A stretch of 51,209 nt of DNA, taken from contig WOGZ01000245.1 of the NCBI GenBank assembly GCA_009733775.1, forward strand, positions 1 to 51,209, written 5' to 3'. Shown here piece by piece: positions 23,320-34,942 of the stretch (positions within the stretch are counted from its first letter, which is position 1; each line of letters begins with the position of its first letter). The DNA is from Alectoria sarmentosa. Lineage: Eukaryota > Ascomycota > Lecanoromycetes > Lecanorales > Parmeliaceae. The notes beneath the pieces are model-generated. The model was not told the DNA's origin and searched no databases. It was given only the letters and a program-made list of their open reading frames with translations. Position numbers and translations under genes: made by a program.

Positions 23320-24204
23320 AAGTTCGCCAAGGTTGCATTGACATTTCCCACCACCATTATAGGCGTCCGGGATTCAGGCCACAAATGTGCACACGAAAGA
23401 TCATGAATCATGATCATCTATAACCGGGACCCCATGATTATGAAGCCAGCGCCCAGGGATCTCGCCGCTCCTTCCATGATCTATGAGGGAGTCGCTAAGC
23501 TCGACATCTCGGTCCCGTAGGGCATTTCCCCCCTGCATCCAACCATCCGCGTCTTCGGCTTAACTTCGAAGCATTCACTAAACCGCATCATCAGCCCTTC
23601 GACTTCCCAACTCCGACGGAAGAGTCACTGGCAAACGGGCATACGAGTGGCCAATACCCTATCATCATGACGGCAGCAAGCATATGGCCATCTCTGAGGC
23701 ATGGGGGGCCCGGTGGCATGGCTGGGGATGGAGATGGAATGAGGACAATGGGCAACACAACTAACATGTGTCTGCAAGCATCAAAGTAGAAATACGCATA
23801 GTCAGGACATCATCATTATGACCCTCGAACGCGTACAGCGTTCTATATTTACATAATTCAATACCATTATTTAAACAGCATTTACATGCTTCTATGGTGG
23901 TGACTGATATCATTTCGCCTTTTAATAAATGTCTACCTGAGAAATGAAAACCATCTTTGTCTTTCCTGTGCCGTGGGTATCGATGTAAACGTCTAATGCC
24001 AATAATGCCCCTGATCCCCATGATGTCCCGGACCAAATTCGCTGTCGCTTCGGAGAAAATGCAAAGATGTTCTGCACCATAAGCAAAGCAGAGCGTTCAT
24101 ACCAAAAGGCCCTCATAGGACATGCGTGCATCAAAAATCGCCCGTTCCCATCCAGCCATCGCCTATGCCGACCACACCTCCCATCACCCCCTCTCTCCCA
24201 GCCA
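23320..24204. other. Convergent intergenic (msg5 / psk1 3' ends)
   Basis: The interval contains the 3' regions of both genes. Repeated ATCATGAT-like short inverted words near 23395-23445 are noted. No gene is supported. Confidence 0.5.
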
Positions 24205-27200
24205 TTACAGGTCACCACCCTCACTACACCACCCGGCATCCCTCACTTGACTAATCGTCAACCTCCTATCGACATCCCTATCCAGCATCTGCTTTATCAG
24301 TTCAATATTCGCGGCCGACATGATCCACGGTATGCGCAATTCGTGATCCAGTATTTCGTCGATGCTGTAGAAAGGGTTTTCTTTGTAGACGAGCGTGTAG
24401 AGCAGAATGCCGAGGGCCCAGATGTCTTGTTCTTTCCCGCGGTAGGACTTGCCCTGGAGGACTTCCGGGGCGGCGTAATCTGTACGGGATGTTGTTAATT
24501 GTGGTAGAACGAGACGGGAGAAGGTCGGGAGGAGACTTACCAATTGTCCCAACAAAAACATCAAAGGGGCCATTTTTGATATACGCAGCGCTTCCAAAAT
24601 CAATGAGCTTGACTTTCCCTTCCCCGTCGAGGATAATGTTCTCGTCTTTGATGTCCCTGTGCACAACCAAGGCTTTCGTGTGCAGATGATGTAGCGCATC
24701 CGCCACTTGCAAAAAGATGTTTCGACATTCAGCCTCATCCATCGTTGATCGCATCTCAATGTAATCAAAGAGGTCCATGCCTGGCAAGCCGTGCGGTACC
24801 ATTTCGATATAGTAATTGACATCGTCTTCGAAGAAGTCCGTCATTTCGACCATGTTGGGATGCCGTAACTCATCTCTTCGCAGGTAGTCGAGGACGTGGA
24901 TCTCCAGTGGAACTGTTCCAAGGCGACGGTCTCGGGTCCATGTATCGACGAGGATGCGGCGCTTGGTCACGTATTTGAGAACGACTTTCTTGCCATTGGG
25001 TTTGGCGTAGCGGGCCAATTTGACCTGGCCATATGCGCCTTGGCCCATGTCTTCAAGTATGACAAAATCCGATATCTTCTTTTTTTTCTTAGGAAGATCC
25101 TTTGCCTTGGGAGTGGAGACACGAGGCACTGGCTCTAATATGACGTGCTTGGTTGGACTCTCAGAGATAGGCTGGGATGCCGCTTCTTTGATTTGCTGTG
25201 TAAGGGACGTGGTGGGTGAAGTATCTGGCTTGATTTCTTCTCGATCAACCTGCTCTGGAGTAATCGACCGGCTGTTTTGACCAGGAGAGGGTCGGTGTGG
25301 CGTACCAGGTCGCGAGAGGTTTGGTGTGCCTGATCCACCAGGGAGAAGTGCGGAGTGAAGCTGCCGGGAATAGGTAATCCAAAGAGCGTATACGATTTCC
25401 GAAGTATCAAGCTCCTCACTCGCCGAATCGCTTTCTTCGCTTTTTTCCTCGATGACAGCATCATTGGAGGTGGATCTCTCGCTTCTTACGACACGCATTT
25501 GCACGTCAACAATTATGTCCGACCCATCTCGATGACGAGCTATTAATCCTTGTGGCCGTAGAAATATGTCGGCAGCATTCTCGTTGCCTTCGCGCAGAGC
25601 CAACAGGGCTCGCGCTCTCCGAAAGCTATGCTCTGGTATGACAATGCCATCAACCAATTTCACATTGTCCTCCTCGGTCAATGAATCAAGGATCTTCTCA
25701 AACTGCGGAATCAGCTCGCTGATCTTTTGACCGCTGAGGTCGGCTTCGCCAAAGAGAGCCGCAGAAAAGACCGAATTCGAGCTCATGACCTTTAGATTCG
25801 AAGCAGAGAGGACCACGATACCGGCTATGTGAGGAAAGCTTGAGACTCGTAACGTTTCTTGGTCAGGCTCCATGGTGACCAGAACAGGGATGTTTATGCT
25901 GTCATCACTTCTTGTCGCAAAGTACTGAACTGTGGTATTATTTGCGAAACCTGTTCTACTCATAATCGAGGAACCGCTCTTTTGGGGCATTTGTGGAATC
26001 AAATGTTGCAGTTCTGTTCCAGCAGAAACATCTGACTTTCCCCAAATCACGTTTGTAGCTCCTTTCGATCCCGTCACACGCAAACTCGCATCAAGCTTTA
26101 GAGTGGCGATATCTTCCGCAATCTCTTCCAGCACCCATATTAACCCCCCCCGCTTTTCTTTAACCCATAGGCTCGCAGCTCCGGTGGCTCCATTGCGCTT
26201 TCGTATCGGCACAACATCTCCACACAAGAGAACACCCCGGGATTTGTGAGCAGGATGATACGGTGCACCTCTTGATGTCTTCGTCTTCCATTCGTCAGTC
26301 TGAGCCCTTTGCTGCCGCCATGGAGGCTTGCTGAGAAGCTGTGCAGTCACGCCCCCGCTCATCTTCACTGATGTTGTTGACTTCGGACTAGTCCTTGCGC
26401 TTTTGCTACCTACTTGACGCGCTTTGGCCGTTGCCTCTGAGCCTGGGGACCTAAGTTTCTCTTCCAACCATGCCCTTCGATCTTCCCTCACGACCTCGAG
26501 CATGCTCAATTTCTTGAACTCGACTTTTGTCACTCCAAAGACTAGACACGCAAGGTCGTTTGCGAGAAGTATCGTCCATGGAGAAGAAGTCTCTGTAGTG
26601 AATACAGCCTGCGCAGCGGGTACCCATCGGTTATTGTGCCCGTGCACTAAGGAAGGGGTGTTCATGCCAGTGTTAAGAGCGTTGGTGAAGCCTGCCAATG
26701 GCGTTGGAGATAGAAGACTTTCACGAGCACTGTCGCTCGCCTTATACGGCTTTGCAAGTGCCTCCCCGAGCCTCGCTTGTATGTTCAAGAGTGACAGGTC
26801 TGTGTATGTACGTTTCAGCCCTGTTGGTGGAACGTGAGATGTCTCTAGAATGGGTGAGGCACTCGATGGTGATTCAGGTTCCACGGGATCGGGAGCTGAG
26901 GCTTCACTAATTAGTGAAGGCTCTGGTTGGCTTGATCCAGGTCTTGAGAGTTCATTGTCCCCCATTTGCTGTGAGCTCTGATCTACCGATAAATGGGTTC
27001 TTGATGTTTCTGGGCTCGTTGACCGCGGGAGAAATGCGTTGTCGAACACGTTTCGTTCAACATCTGCTGGTCCTGTGATTGGGCCGTGGAGCTGCGAAGC
27101 ATTCTGATTGTTTTGCGAGTCATGTCCGAGGACGTTCGCCCGTACCAAGAGATCCACCATGCTCTGAATTTCCACATCACCACTGACTTTGGCCTGGGCG

Positions 27201-27911
27201 GTCATGACACCTGGATGGTTGACTCCAAAGCCTAGTCGGTCACGCATGAATTCTATAGCTCTTTTCATTACATTCTGACGATTATGGAGCGCACCTTCGG
27301 GCTGATGGGCGAAGGAGAATGAATGTAGAGATTCGGAAGGAAACCGAGACAGATCTTCTCGGAAGTTCAGCGTGGGTGAAGAAGGTCCCACCCCCGTCAA
27401 ACCTCGGGAGCTCGACAGTTCCGATGTCATCGAGGAAGACCTTGGAGGGAGTGTATAAGAAGTGGATGGTGATGAAGGGTGCGATGGAGCTCGAGAAGCT
27501 GGCTGCTGGCGTATTCGCCGCAGTCCAGATATCCCAAGTCCACGCTCGTGTTCTGACATGATGGGAGACTTTGCTGTTGGGTCACCCATCGGAGATCCAG
27601 CATCGAAGGAGACCCGTAGTTTCCCATCTTCTGTTGGTCTTCTTGCACCCAAGAGCAGGTCCCCAGTACTTCTGTTCTTTGGAAGCCTTAGTATGTCCAG
27701 TGCTTCTTCTGTTCTTTCCTCGTGTGAGACGACGTGTCGTATGCCTGAGTCCGCTAAGAAAGACAAAGCGTTAGTCAACGCACCGAACAAAGGTCGTAAG
27801 CCTCTTCAGCAAAGAGAGAAGACAGGGGTATCTGCCAGGTCGTTGCTCTTTCGCATCTAGTGACTGCAAGCTGACAGACGTACCATCAACGTGCAAGTCC
27901 AGCTCGGTCAT
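24205..27911 (-). CDS. psk1: PAS-domain serine/threonine kinase (Psk1/PASK)
   Basis: Minus-strand exons 27911-27884, 27753-24541 and 24479-24205 encode 1,171 aa. PAS kinases sense metabolic state and in yeast direct sugar flux and translation. A first PAS-like region lies near residues 390-440 (PWTILLANDLACLVFGVTK). A second at about 640-710 reads FPHIAGIVVLSASNLKV then ALFGEADLSG. The kinase domain covers about 905-1,160 and holds GQGAYGQV, VVLKYV, HRDIKDENIILD, IDFGSAAY and, across the last intron, GTI-DYAAPEVLQG. All catalytic motifs are present. The 28-nt first exon (MTELDLHVD) is set by a GTACGT donor and a CTAAC...TTCTTAG acceptor, in phase. The last intron is 61 nt (GTAAGT...TACAG). 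The linker regions are Ser-rich and disordered. Confidence 0.92.
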
Positions 27912-28971
27912 GCTTCAAAGATAACTGTGCGTCCCCTCTGGCTCAGATGGTGAGCGAGCGCTGCTCACACTCAGCGTCCGCCACCTCGGCCAGAGAGATG
28001 CAAATTTTTAAGGTTGCATAAATCGCAGACGGGGAAGCGCGTCTATGCAGGAAGAGACAGCTCTTAGGGTCGCATTAATGAAGAGCGGGGCCTGCGAGGG
28101 GCTGAATCATACACCAGGTGGGGAACACTGAACAGAGCAAGCAAACAAGGTGTCTATTTAGTTCATAAATCATCTATATGTTTGAGTAGGCGCCGGAACT
28201 AAATCACGAAAATATGAAGAACAATTGTTGGGCCGAAGAGTGATGGTCTCCGATACGTCAGCAGTTCCATGTAGCTTGGCGTGGGGGATCTATAGCACGA
28301 CAGTTCAAAGGCAAAATTCTCGTGGAAACCCTGGTTATGCAACATTTCTACGGCTATCAAGACCAAAAACAGCGGTCATGATGTTGGGTGGTATGAACTT
28401 TGATAGCAATTGGGTCGATTGCCACGTGAATATGAGACTCTACCTCCTATCTAATTGCCAGCTTTGCAGCTTTCTAGCTAGCTCCCTAAACTTTGTAGGA
28501 GGTCGATAGAGAAAGAAGTACAGGCTAGTGAAGCTGTGAGGAAGACAGGTCTGGCTCTATCAGAGCAAGGCTATCAAGGTGGTCGAATGGAAGCTGCTGG
28601 TGGAGATTGGGTGTGTGGAAGGAGTGGAGCATAGATGAAATTGGTATCATCGCATCGAAGAGACATAGTGTCGGAAAGAATGATGTTGAGCAAGCGTATT
28701 CATCAGTCGTCAAAGCACGCCGTCGAAGCCATGATGACTCGTGAAGGTAGTAAAGGATCATGAGGTCATCATTGTGTCGTGAAAGGATACGCCCATGGCA
28801 GAGAATGAAGCGAGTCAACTTTTGATGGGGGATGGTTAGATGTGTAATGGAAAGGACTTGTCGAGTCGGAGAAGTGGCGTGCGTGGGTCGGAGCGTGGCG
28901 GATGTGCATCTGGCTGAATTCCAACCAGTGCAATCTTGGAGTTGACTGGAGATACCACTTCAGTGTTGGAT
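27912..28971. other. Intergenic, psk1 promoter and KH-gene 3' region
   Basis: The interval lies between two tandem minus-strand genes. It should hold the psk1 promoter (28.0-28.2 kb) and the KH-gene 3' UTR. A plus-strand ORF at 28225-28509 has no recognisable domain. Confidence 0.5.
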
Positions 28972-30180
28972 CTAGTCCTGAGGCTGTTGGCTTCTACGCA
29001 TCTTCTCAGCCTCAAGATTCTCGTAAAGGAGATAGAGAGCCTTCTCATTGGCGGCGGCGCTGCCCATGATAGTGAACATGCGCTCTCCAGTCTCGTCGTG
29101 GGGGGCTTTAGCGATGGATATTCGGGCACCAGAGCTCTTTCTGATTTCGCTGATCTTACTGCCAGCACGTCCGATTATGCAGCCAACCATGTCAGAAGGG
29201 ATGCTGATGTTTTGCGTCTGAATCTCTTCGCCGTCTTCTGTTGTAGTAAGTGGTCCACGATTCGCCGCATCGGAGTTTGAACGGCGGTTGTATGAGCCTC
29301 CAGCATTGTTATCACTGAAGTCGGCACCGTTACCAGTGCGATTGAATGATCGATTGCCGTTGTAGGGTGGCGGTGCACCAACGGGAGCACCAGCCAAAGG
29401 ACCTCCACGACCAGTCTCTGCTCTCACGACAGGGTTGTAGAGAACCGTCCCTGTCCCGCGTTGCCAGTCGTCGACCAAGCATTTCCCAATCTCCCAAGTA
29501 GCCTTCTGGATACCATCTGGCGTACCTTGAACCTCAACAATTCGCTCAGTTGACTGTGGCAGCATCTCCTTCTGAGCAACCATGCGGACACCAGAGGCAT
29601 CTTGGATCTGCTTGATCTTGAGCCCTTGTCGACCAATTATTGTACCCATCTGATGGTGAGAGATGAGTAGACGAATGGCTGTAGAAACAATCGTCAGCTA
29701 TTTTTGTAGAGATGTATCAGAGCCAGTGTACGAGGTAACAGCGACTATGTATCACAGATATGAGTGGGACTCACGATGTGTTCCATTTGAAGAAATGACT
29801 CCACCCATCCCCATCTGTGGAGCACCCTCCAGCAAGCCCTTGGCAACAATAGCGTATGCCTTTGAGATGGAATCTAATCCGCCGGTGACCGTGAGCACAC
29901 GGTCATGCACACCCTGCACCACCTTACTGACGCCAGCTTTGACGCCTGTCTCATTTCGAAGATCCGCCACATTCTTTCCTGCTTTGCCGATGATGACCCC
30001 GGCTTCTTTCGAGGACACAATGGCACGCAGAGTAAGTTGAGATTGTGCATACTCTTCATCGGTTCTTGGTGCTGGTTCTCCGTCCGGTCCGAGGCGATTT
30101 TCTTCTCCGTTTTCAGCGCTGATGCCGATGCGACCCATGGAGTCGGCAAGATCTGTCTCGGTTCGGGTTTCGGTTGCCAT
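28972..30180 (-). CDS. Triple-KH RNA-binding protein (Pbp2/Rnc1-like)
   Basis: Minus-strand exons 30180-29775 and 29678-28972 encode 370 aa. Three KH domains are visible, each with its GxxG loop: KH1 at about 48-112 (GVIIGKAGKNVADLR), KH2 at about 136-205 (MGTIIGRQGLKIKQIQ) and KH3 at about 290-360 (VGCIIGRAGSKISEIR). A Gly/Asn-rich linker separates KH2 from KH3. This is the PCBP-like layout of fungal Pbp2/Rnc1/Hek2 relatives, which bind pyrimidine-rich mRNA and affect stability or localisation. The 96-nt intron (GTGAGT...CTACAG, phase 1) restores the conserved IRLLISHHQMGTIIG, so the join is secure. The N-terminal 45 residues are acidic and disordered. Confidence 0.93.
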
Positions 30181-30946
30181 TTGGAAAGTGGATTGACAGA
30201 AGAATGGTATTGAGTCAGGTGCTTTTGCTCGAGCTTGTGGATGACAAGATATAAAGTGATCTTGACTGAGCAGTCACAATCGGTGAACTGAAGGCATATA
30301 AGTCAGCAATCAAAATTGTGCTGTTGTGTTCTCTATCGCCAGCTGTTGCGAGGAAGCAAACGTTCATTATGAGTGGAGGACATACAGAGAGAGATCAGAA
30401 GCTTCCGTAGGGCGTGGTAGGTAATGGACCGCTGACTCGAGAATGGTTTGATCGAGTAGCTTAGGAGGAAGGGTGACGAGATTATGAGGAATTGTGGGAG
30501 CAATTTGAAGCTGTCGTGGGAAAGATGTTAGTTTGCTCAGAGAATTTTGGGTTGAGCACGCTACTTTTTCCCCCGCCAAACAACCGTTATTTTTCATGCA
30601 GCAATCCCTGTCGCCAGTCACATTTTGGGCAACTGCGTTCGAGTCTCACCATTCTTCAAGGGCATTTGTTCTGCAATAATATCTATTGCGTCGCTACAGT
30701 CATATAATGATCTCTAGCATGGCTTTAGCATGGCTTAAGCAAATGCAATGTGGTTTGCTCGACATATATTCACTAGGCTGGCATGAACCTATCCAACCAT
30801 TACATGAGGCTTACGAAGAGAGGCTATTCCGGACCCTTTGATTGGGCAGTATGCCAGCTTTGTTATAAGTTCATGGTCACCGTGAAATCGAGCCCATGAT
30901 TTTACTAGTTCTTCCATCTAGCACCCCGTGCAATATCGAGATCCTG
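30181..30946. other. Intergenic, KH-gene promoter
   Basis: This is the 5' side of the KH gene and the 3' side of the dehydrogenase gene, both on the minus strand. Only short ORFs without recognisable features are present. Confidence 0.5.
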
Positions 30947-32400
30947 TTACTTCTGTGCTTCGAAAACCACTATGTCTTGTGAGCCGATTCAGGGACGTTA
31001 ATATTCGTGGTGGGAGGCATACCTTTCTGCACTTTCATCTTGTCAAATAGATCATAACCTTCTACAGCCTCGGACATGGGCATGATCTTGTCAGACATAA
31101 ATCTGGATCATGATCAGCGGACGCTAATCGGTCACTGAGCTTTCAGAACATCTAACCCCAAAAGATGTTGCTTCTTCTTTAGCATATCTAGAGCTTGAGG
31201 AAATATTGATCGCACGGGGCATCTGCCCATCTGAATACGCAGGTTCTTGCCATACGCTTGGTTGCCAGACCTATCGAACTGTCAGCCATGACTACTATCA
31301 TCGATATTAGGGAGCAAGTCGCCCCAGTACCAAGGGATCTACAACGCGTCAGTCCCATGCTTGAGTGAAGGCAAATGATGCTTCGGATTTACCTCCGCAT
31401 TATGCACGCCCACACTTGAAATGACACCCCAGGGTCTCAGCAATTCAAATCCCATCTTCAAGGCAGGGCTCATGCCCACGACCTCTGTTCACACACATCA
31501 GCTCCGGGCCGGGCTCAACGCTTGAACGAAGGCAGGAGACATGCCAATGACTACGTCGGCACCTCGACCGCCCGTCAACTCCTTCACTCGTTTGTCGAGA
31601 CCTTCCCAATCAGTCTGGAAGTTCCATGGTTCCGCACCCAAGGATTTGGCTAAATCCAATCTTGACTGGATCGAATCCACAGCAAGCAGGTGCTTTGGCT
31701 TGTAGTTCTCGGCATTGATGAGAGCACAGAGGCCGACAGGTCCGCAGCCAATCAGTACTACGGTTGCCTCCGAAATTTGCTCTTCCGTCAAGTCCTTGAA
31801 GGCATTGTCGGCTGCGAAACATCCAGTGGGAAATATGTCTGCCATAAGAACCAACGCATTATCTGCAATGCCTTCTGGAGCTTTCATAGCAGTACTGTCC
31901 GCCAGCGGCACTCTCACATATTCGGCTTGAGCTCCGTCAAGACCGGCTGTACCGAAGAGAGCCCCCTTGGCACACCTCGAGGAGTATCCTTGCTTGCAAT
32001 AAAAGCACTCCCCGCACGAGACCGTAAAGGGTGAGACTATCTGATCGCCTTTCTCAAAATTCTTCACATCAGATCCGGTCTCTTCGACAGTCCCAGTGAA
32101 CTCGTGGCCCATGATAAAGCCTGTTGGGCTGGGTTGATGACCCTATAGCGGTAAGTTTCCTCGTTGGAGCGGGACAAGTGGGAGCTACAGACTCTGAAGA
32201 CATGGAGCTCGCTGGAGGCTTGACGTTAGATATGCCTTCTTATGATCAACCTTTTCCTCTACTCACCTGCCGCACAAAGCAGTATATATCACTTTAACAA
32301 TGACGTCTGTCGGTTCTCTAATCTTAGGTATAGGTCGATCTTCTATGGCCACGACGTGGGGCTCCTTGAAGACGACGGCTTTCATTGTGTCTTTGGCCAT
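30947..32400 (-). CDS. Zinc-dependent alcohol dehydrogenase, 8 exons
   Basis: Minus-strand exons: 32400-32267, 32211-32193, 32142-31545, 31484-31393, 31338-31331, 31270-31157, 31102-31023 and 30969-30947. They sum to 1,068 nt (355 aa). Medium-chain dehydrogenase hallmarks are the catalytic zinc ligands in ALCGS (C43) and GHEF (H64, E65), the structural-zinc cysteines C94, C97, C100 and C108, and the Rossmann GCGPVG (183-188). The C-terminus reads AYGKNLRIQMGRCPVRS and KMKVQKVVFEAQK, as in fungal glutathione-independent formaldehyde/sorbitol-type enzymes. Substrate is unknown. Read unspliced, the gene looks truncated, but every intron has a plausible branch point and the phases all close, so it appears intact. 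Intron 3 starts with GC rather than GT. The second ATG (32385) is an alternative start. Confidence 0.85.
31331..31338 (-). other. 8-nt micro-exon of the dehydrogenase gene
   Basis: The exon ATCCCTTG encodes Ile-Pro and two bases of a Trp codon, giving the conserved EIPW-SGNQAYGKN junction. It is flanked by a 54-nt intron (GTAAAT...TTGTAG) and a 60-nt intron (GTACTG...GATAG), both with CTGAC branch words 12-13 nt before the acceptor. Confidence 0.72.
31485..31544 (-). other. GC-AG intron of the dehydrogenase gene
   Basis: This 60-nt intron begins GCATGT and ends GAACAG, with a CTGAT branch word 12 nt before the end. Splicing joins GADVVI to EVVGMSPAL, as expected for the family. Any GT donor nearby either breaks phase or deletes conserved residues. 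Left in, the intron runs into a TGA after 15 extra codons. Confidence 0.7.
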
Positions 32401-32892
32401 TGCATTTCCGGTTCCTACCAGGTTTCTTGGGATAAGAAAACGCAAAGATGCAGAAGTTGAACCTGAACCAGCTCGCCATAGCGCGTGGCACTTTGCTATT
32501 ATGAAATAGTGGCTTTTGGTGGACAGCCGTTCTACCCCACATCTTGTGCCTCTCCGATCTCTTTCTACCCCGCGATCTACTCTAGAACTGGGCCGAGAAG
32601 CTTGCATAGACCTCCACAGGGCAGAAAACAGTCAACGATGCTACTTCATGAGGCCCTGCTACAAAGTTTCAGAGGCTCCCATTGTCCATTGCTGCTTGAG
32701 CTTGGGTTCATGTCTGGGAAGTTTGTTCGAGATAGCTCCTACAAATGACTTCCCTAACTTACCCAACACCATGCTCACTGTATGCTGTGATTGAACGACG
32801 CCTGATTCCCCCACTCCCCAATGCATGATTTCTCACTTCTCGCATATCAGTCTTGCCCTCCACTCCTCGCTGTCTTTCACAAGCCCCAAAGT
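32401..32892. other. Intergenic, dehydrogenase promoter
   Basis: The interval lies between two tandem minus-strand genes. The reading frame of dehydrogenase exon 1 stays open upstream to about 32,607 but carries no family similarity, so it is treated as leader. Confidence 0.5.
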
Positions 32893-33380
32893 CTAATACA
32901 CCGTACACAGCAACTCCGCCTCCAGGATGAATTTCCCCTCCTTGTACTTTTCACTTGGTTCATATGCTTTATCGTACTTCCACCCCACCGTCTCCTTACA
33001 CTGCCTGCACGTTATGTCCCGTACGATATGCCGGCCGGTAGTCATATTTCGTTCTGTGGCTTCTGATTGAGATATGTTTACGACAGCGTTGAAGAGGTAA
33101 GCTTTGCCATGTTGGCCGCGAAAATTCTGGTAAACATTGTCAGCGATAATATGGACCAGCGAAGTTGCTGATGGATGAAGGCAGATGCGGATGAGGATGA
33201 AGGCAAAGCAGATATTGAGGAGTGGTAGTGGAGGAAGATTGGATTGCTGGACAGGAGCAGAAGGAGTATGGGAAGACATACGCGTGAAATGATAGCATCA
33301 TGGCTTGCAAGATGCGTTTTGCAGTTTTTGCAGCCGAAGATCTTGTCGGAGTTGAGGTAGGTGTTGTAGACAAGGCCCAT
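32893..33380 (-). CDS. Yippee-like zinc-binding protein
   Basis: Minus-strand exons 33380-33282 and 33126-32893 encode 110 aa, the usual family length. The Yippee fold binds one zinc through two CxxC pairs, seen here as C17/C20 (FGCKNCKTH) and C73/C76 (DITCRQCKETVGWKYD). Other family marks are the N-terminal MGLVYNTYLNS, the central NFRGQHGKAYLFN and ERNMTTGRHIVRD, and the terminal KYKEGKFILEAELL. The cellular role of fungal Yippee proteins (yeast Moh1) is poorly known; links to the GID ubiquitin-ligase substrate receptors have been proposed for the fold. The 155-nt intron (GTATGT...TACCAG, phase 0) joins IISR to NFRGQ. The sequence is full-length and looks intact. Confidence 0.93.
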
Positions 33381-34942
33381 GCTCGCCGGCTACTGGCCTG
33401 TGGTCTGAAAGTCTAAGAGTGCTCGATGAAGCCGGAGTAGGTAAAGTGAGATGGTTCGTTAGACTTGGGAGCAGACGCTGAGGTTGTAAAGTAATCGATT
33501 GAGACCCAAGACGTGATGGCGGGGTCAGATGGCAGAAATTGTCTGCGCTCTGAACGTACGGATCCGGCACTGAGTTCTTGACCTGCTCTTTTGTACCGTG
33601 TTTGGAATTCGGTGGCAGATGGGCATGAGAGACGCTCGGTGGTTCAAGGATGGTTGATTCGACAATCGGGCTGTCTGGCGTGAAGTCGTCTTCGATTGCA
33701 CTTCTTTGATATTTTGCTGGCTCAGATAGTTCACAGAGTGGTTTGCTAGGCTAATAGAAGGTGTGAGAGTGTCAGCTGGTAGATGTAGAAGAGCCGAAGG
33801 GTGCCTGGGAGGGGGGTTTATGCAAGTTTTCATGCAGGTGCACTAATTCCTGCATAAGTTTCAACATGAGCCGCTACTCTTCGCTTTCGGTGCTTGACGC
33901 AAGGGAGAGGTCAAAACAATTTGTTTTCCAAAAAATCTTCACATGCAATAGTCTCAGTAATTAGACCTTGACTATGGGTGTGGTTGATTAAAGTCATACT
34001 GGACACCCCGAAGGACTTCTTCACATGCGTCTTCAGGCCCAGCCAGAGCGTCATCAACCGGGGTTTCCACCCCTGAGATTGATTAGCGTTTTCACACTAT
34101 ACACGTGTCTTTTGTTTGTCCATATTCTAAGCGTACTGAAATATCCCGTACTTGAGTATAGTACAAACGATACCGAATTAAAAGCAGAGCTCAAATTAGC
34201 GTGGATACAGGATAGCGCTGTGATTTTCCAAGATATCGTGATATTTGAAAATCTTGTAAACGACGTTATCGATAAAACTTAAAAGTCGATTAATTGATTT
34301 TCATTTCAAATTGAAGCAAAATTTACGCGCAAGATCATGTGGTATATAAAGTATTCAATCGAATAGTAAATTTCGTAACTTATAATCTTGTAATTGTAAT
34401 TTGATAGTTGTAGGCATTTAAAGTTCGAAAGATTGTAAGGTTATTTATATATTCATATTATGTACGAAGTACATCAAAATTCCTTTTTTATTTTAATTTT
34501 TATATATGTAAGTATCGATACAATATTAAAACGGTGCCGGAACGGTTTTTGAGATTCTCACGGTGTCAGAGTAAAACACTGTTTGTTTAAATCATCGAAA
34601 TCACTTCGCAAGTGTACATGACTGTATCATAGAAAATTCACTGTTTTGATTACTTTACATCGTATTCTTATAACGCCAGTACGGTGTGCGCATTTGCGGG
34701 CACACCCACAACGTGGGGATCATATGCAATGGAGTATGGGGGTTGACGCCTCTTGTTTGATGCTGGTAAGTATCCTAGAACGGTCGTCGTACGCTTCTCT
34801 GAGAGAGGTATATCGTAATTTGACCCGGGAAAAAGGGTTTTTCCGTTACACCATCAATCCACCACCAACCTCTCCAAATGAGAATCTGAGTACTGAGACT
34901 AAGACACGTCAATAGCCAGCGCCATGACGTGGAAACTCAAAA
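33381..34942. other. Intergenic with a small AT-rich island
   Basis: The Yippee promoter lies at the left. From about 34,085 to 34,660 composition turns AT-rich, with few CA and many TA steps, resembling a mildly RIP-affected relic. A short reading frame ending at 34282 keeps a peptide-like stretch (ELKAELKLAWIQDSAV) of unknown origin. No intact gene is seen. Confidence 0.55.

Noticed and set aside
30640..30660. GTTCGAGTC word resembling a tRNA T-loop
   Set aside because: The flanking bases cannot form the 5-bp T-stem and there is no acceptor stem.
31498..32112. Truncated dehydrogenase pseudogene reading
   Set aside because: The apparent truncation disappears when the GC-AG intron and downstream short exons are spliced; all conserved C-terminal blocks are present.
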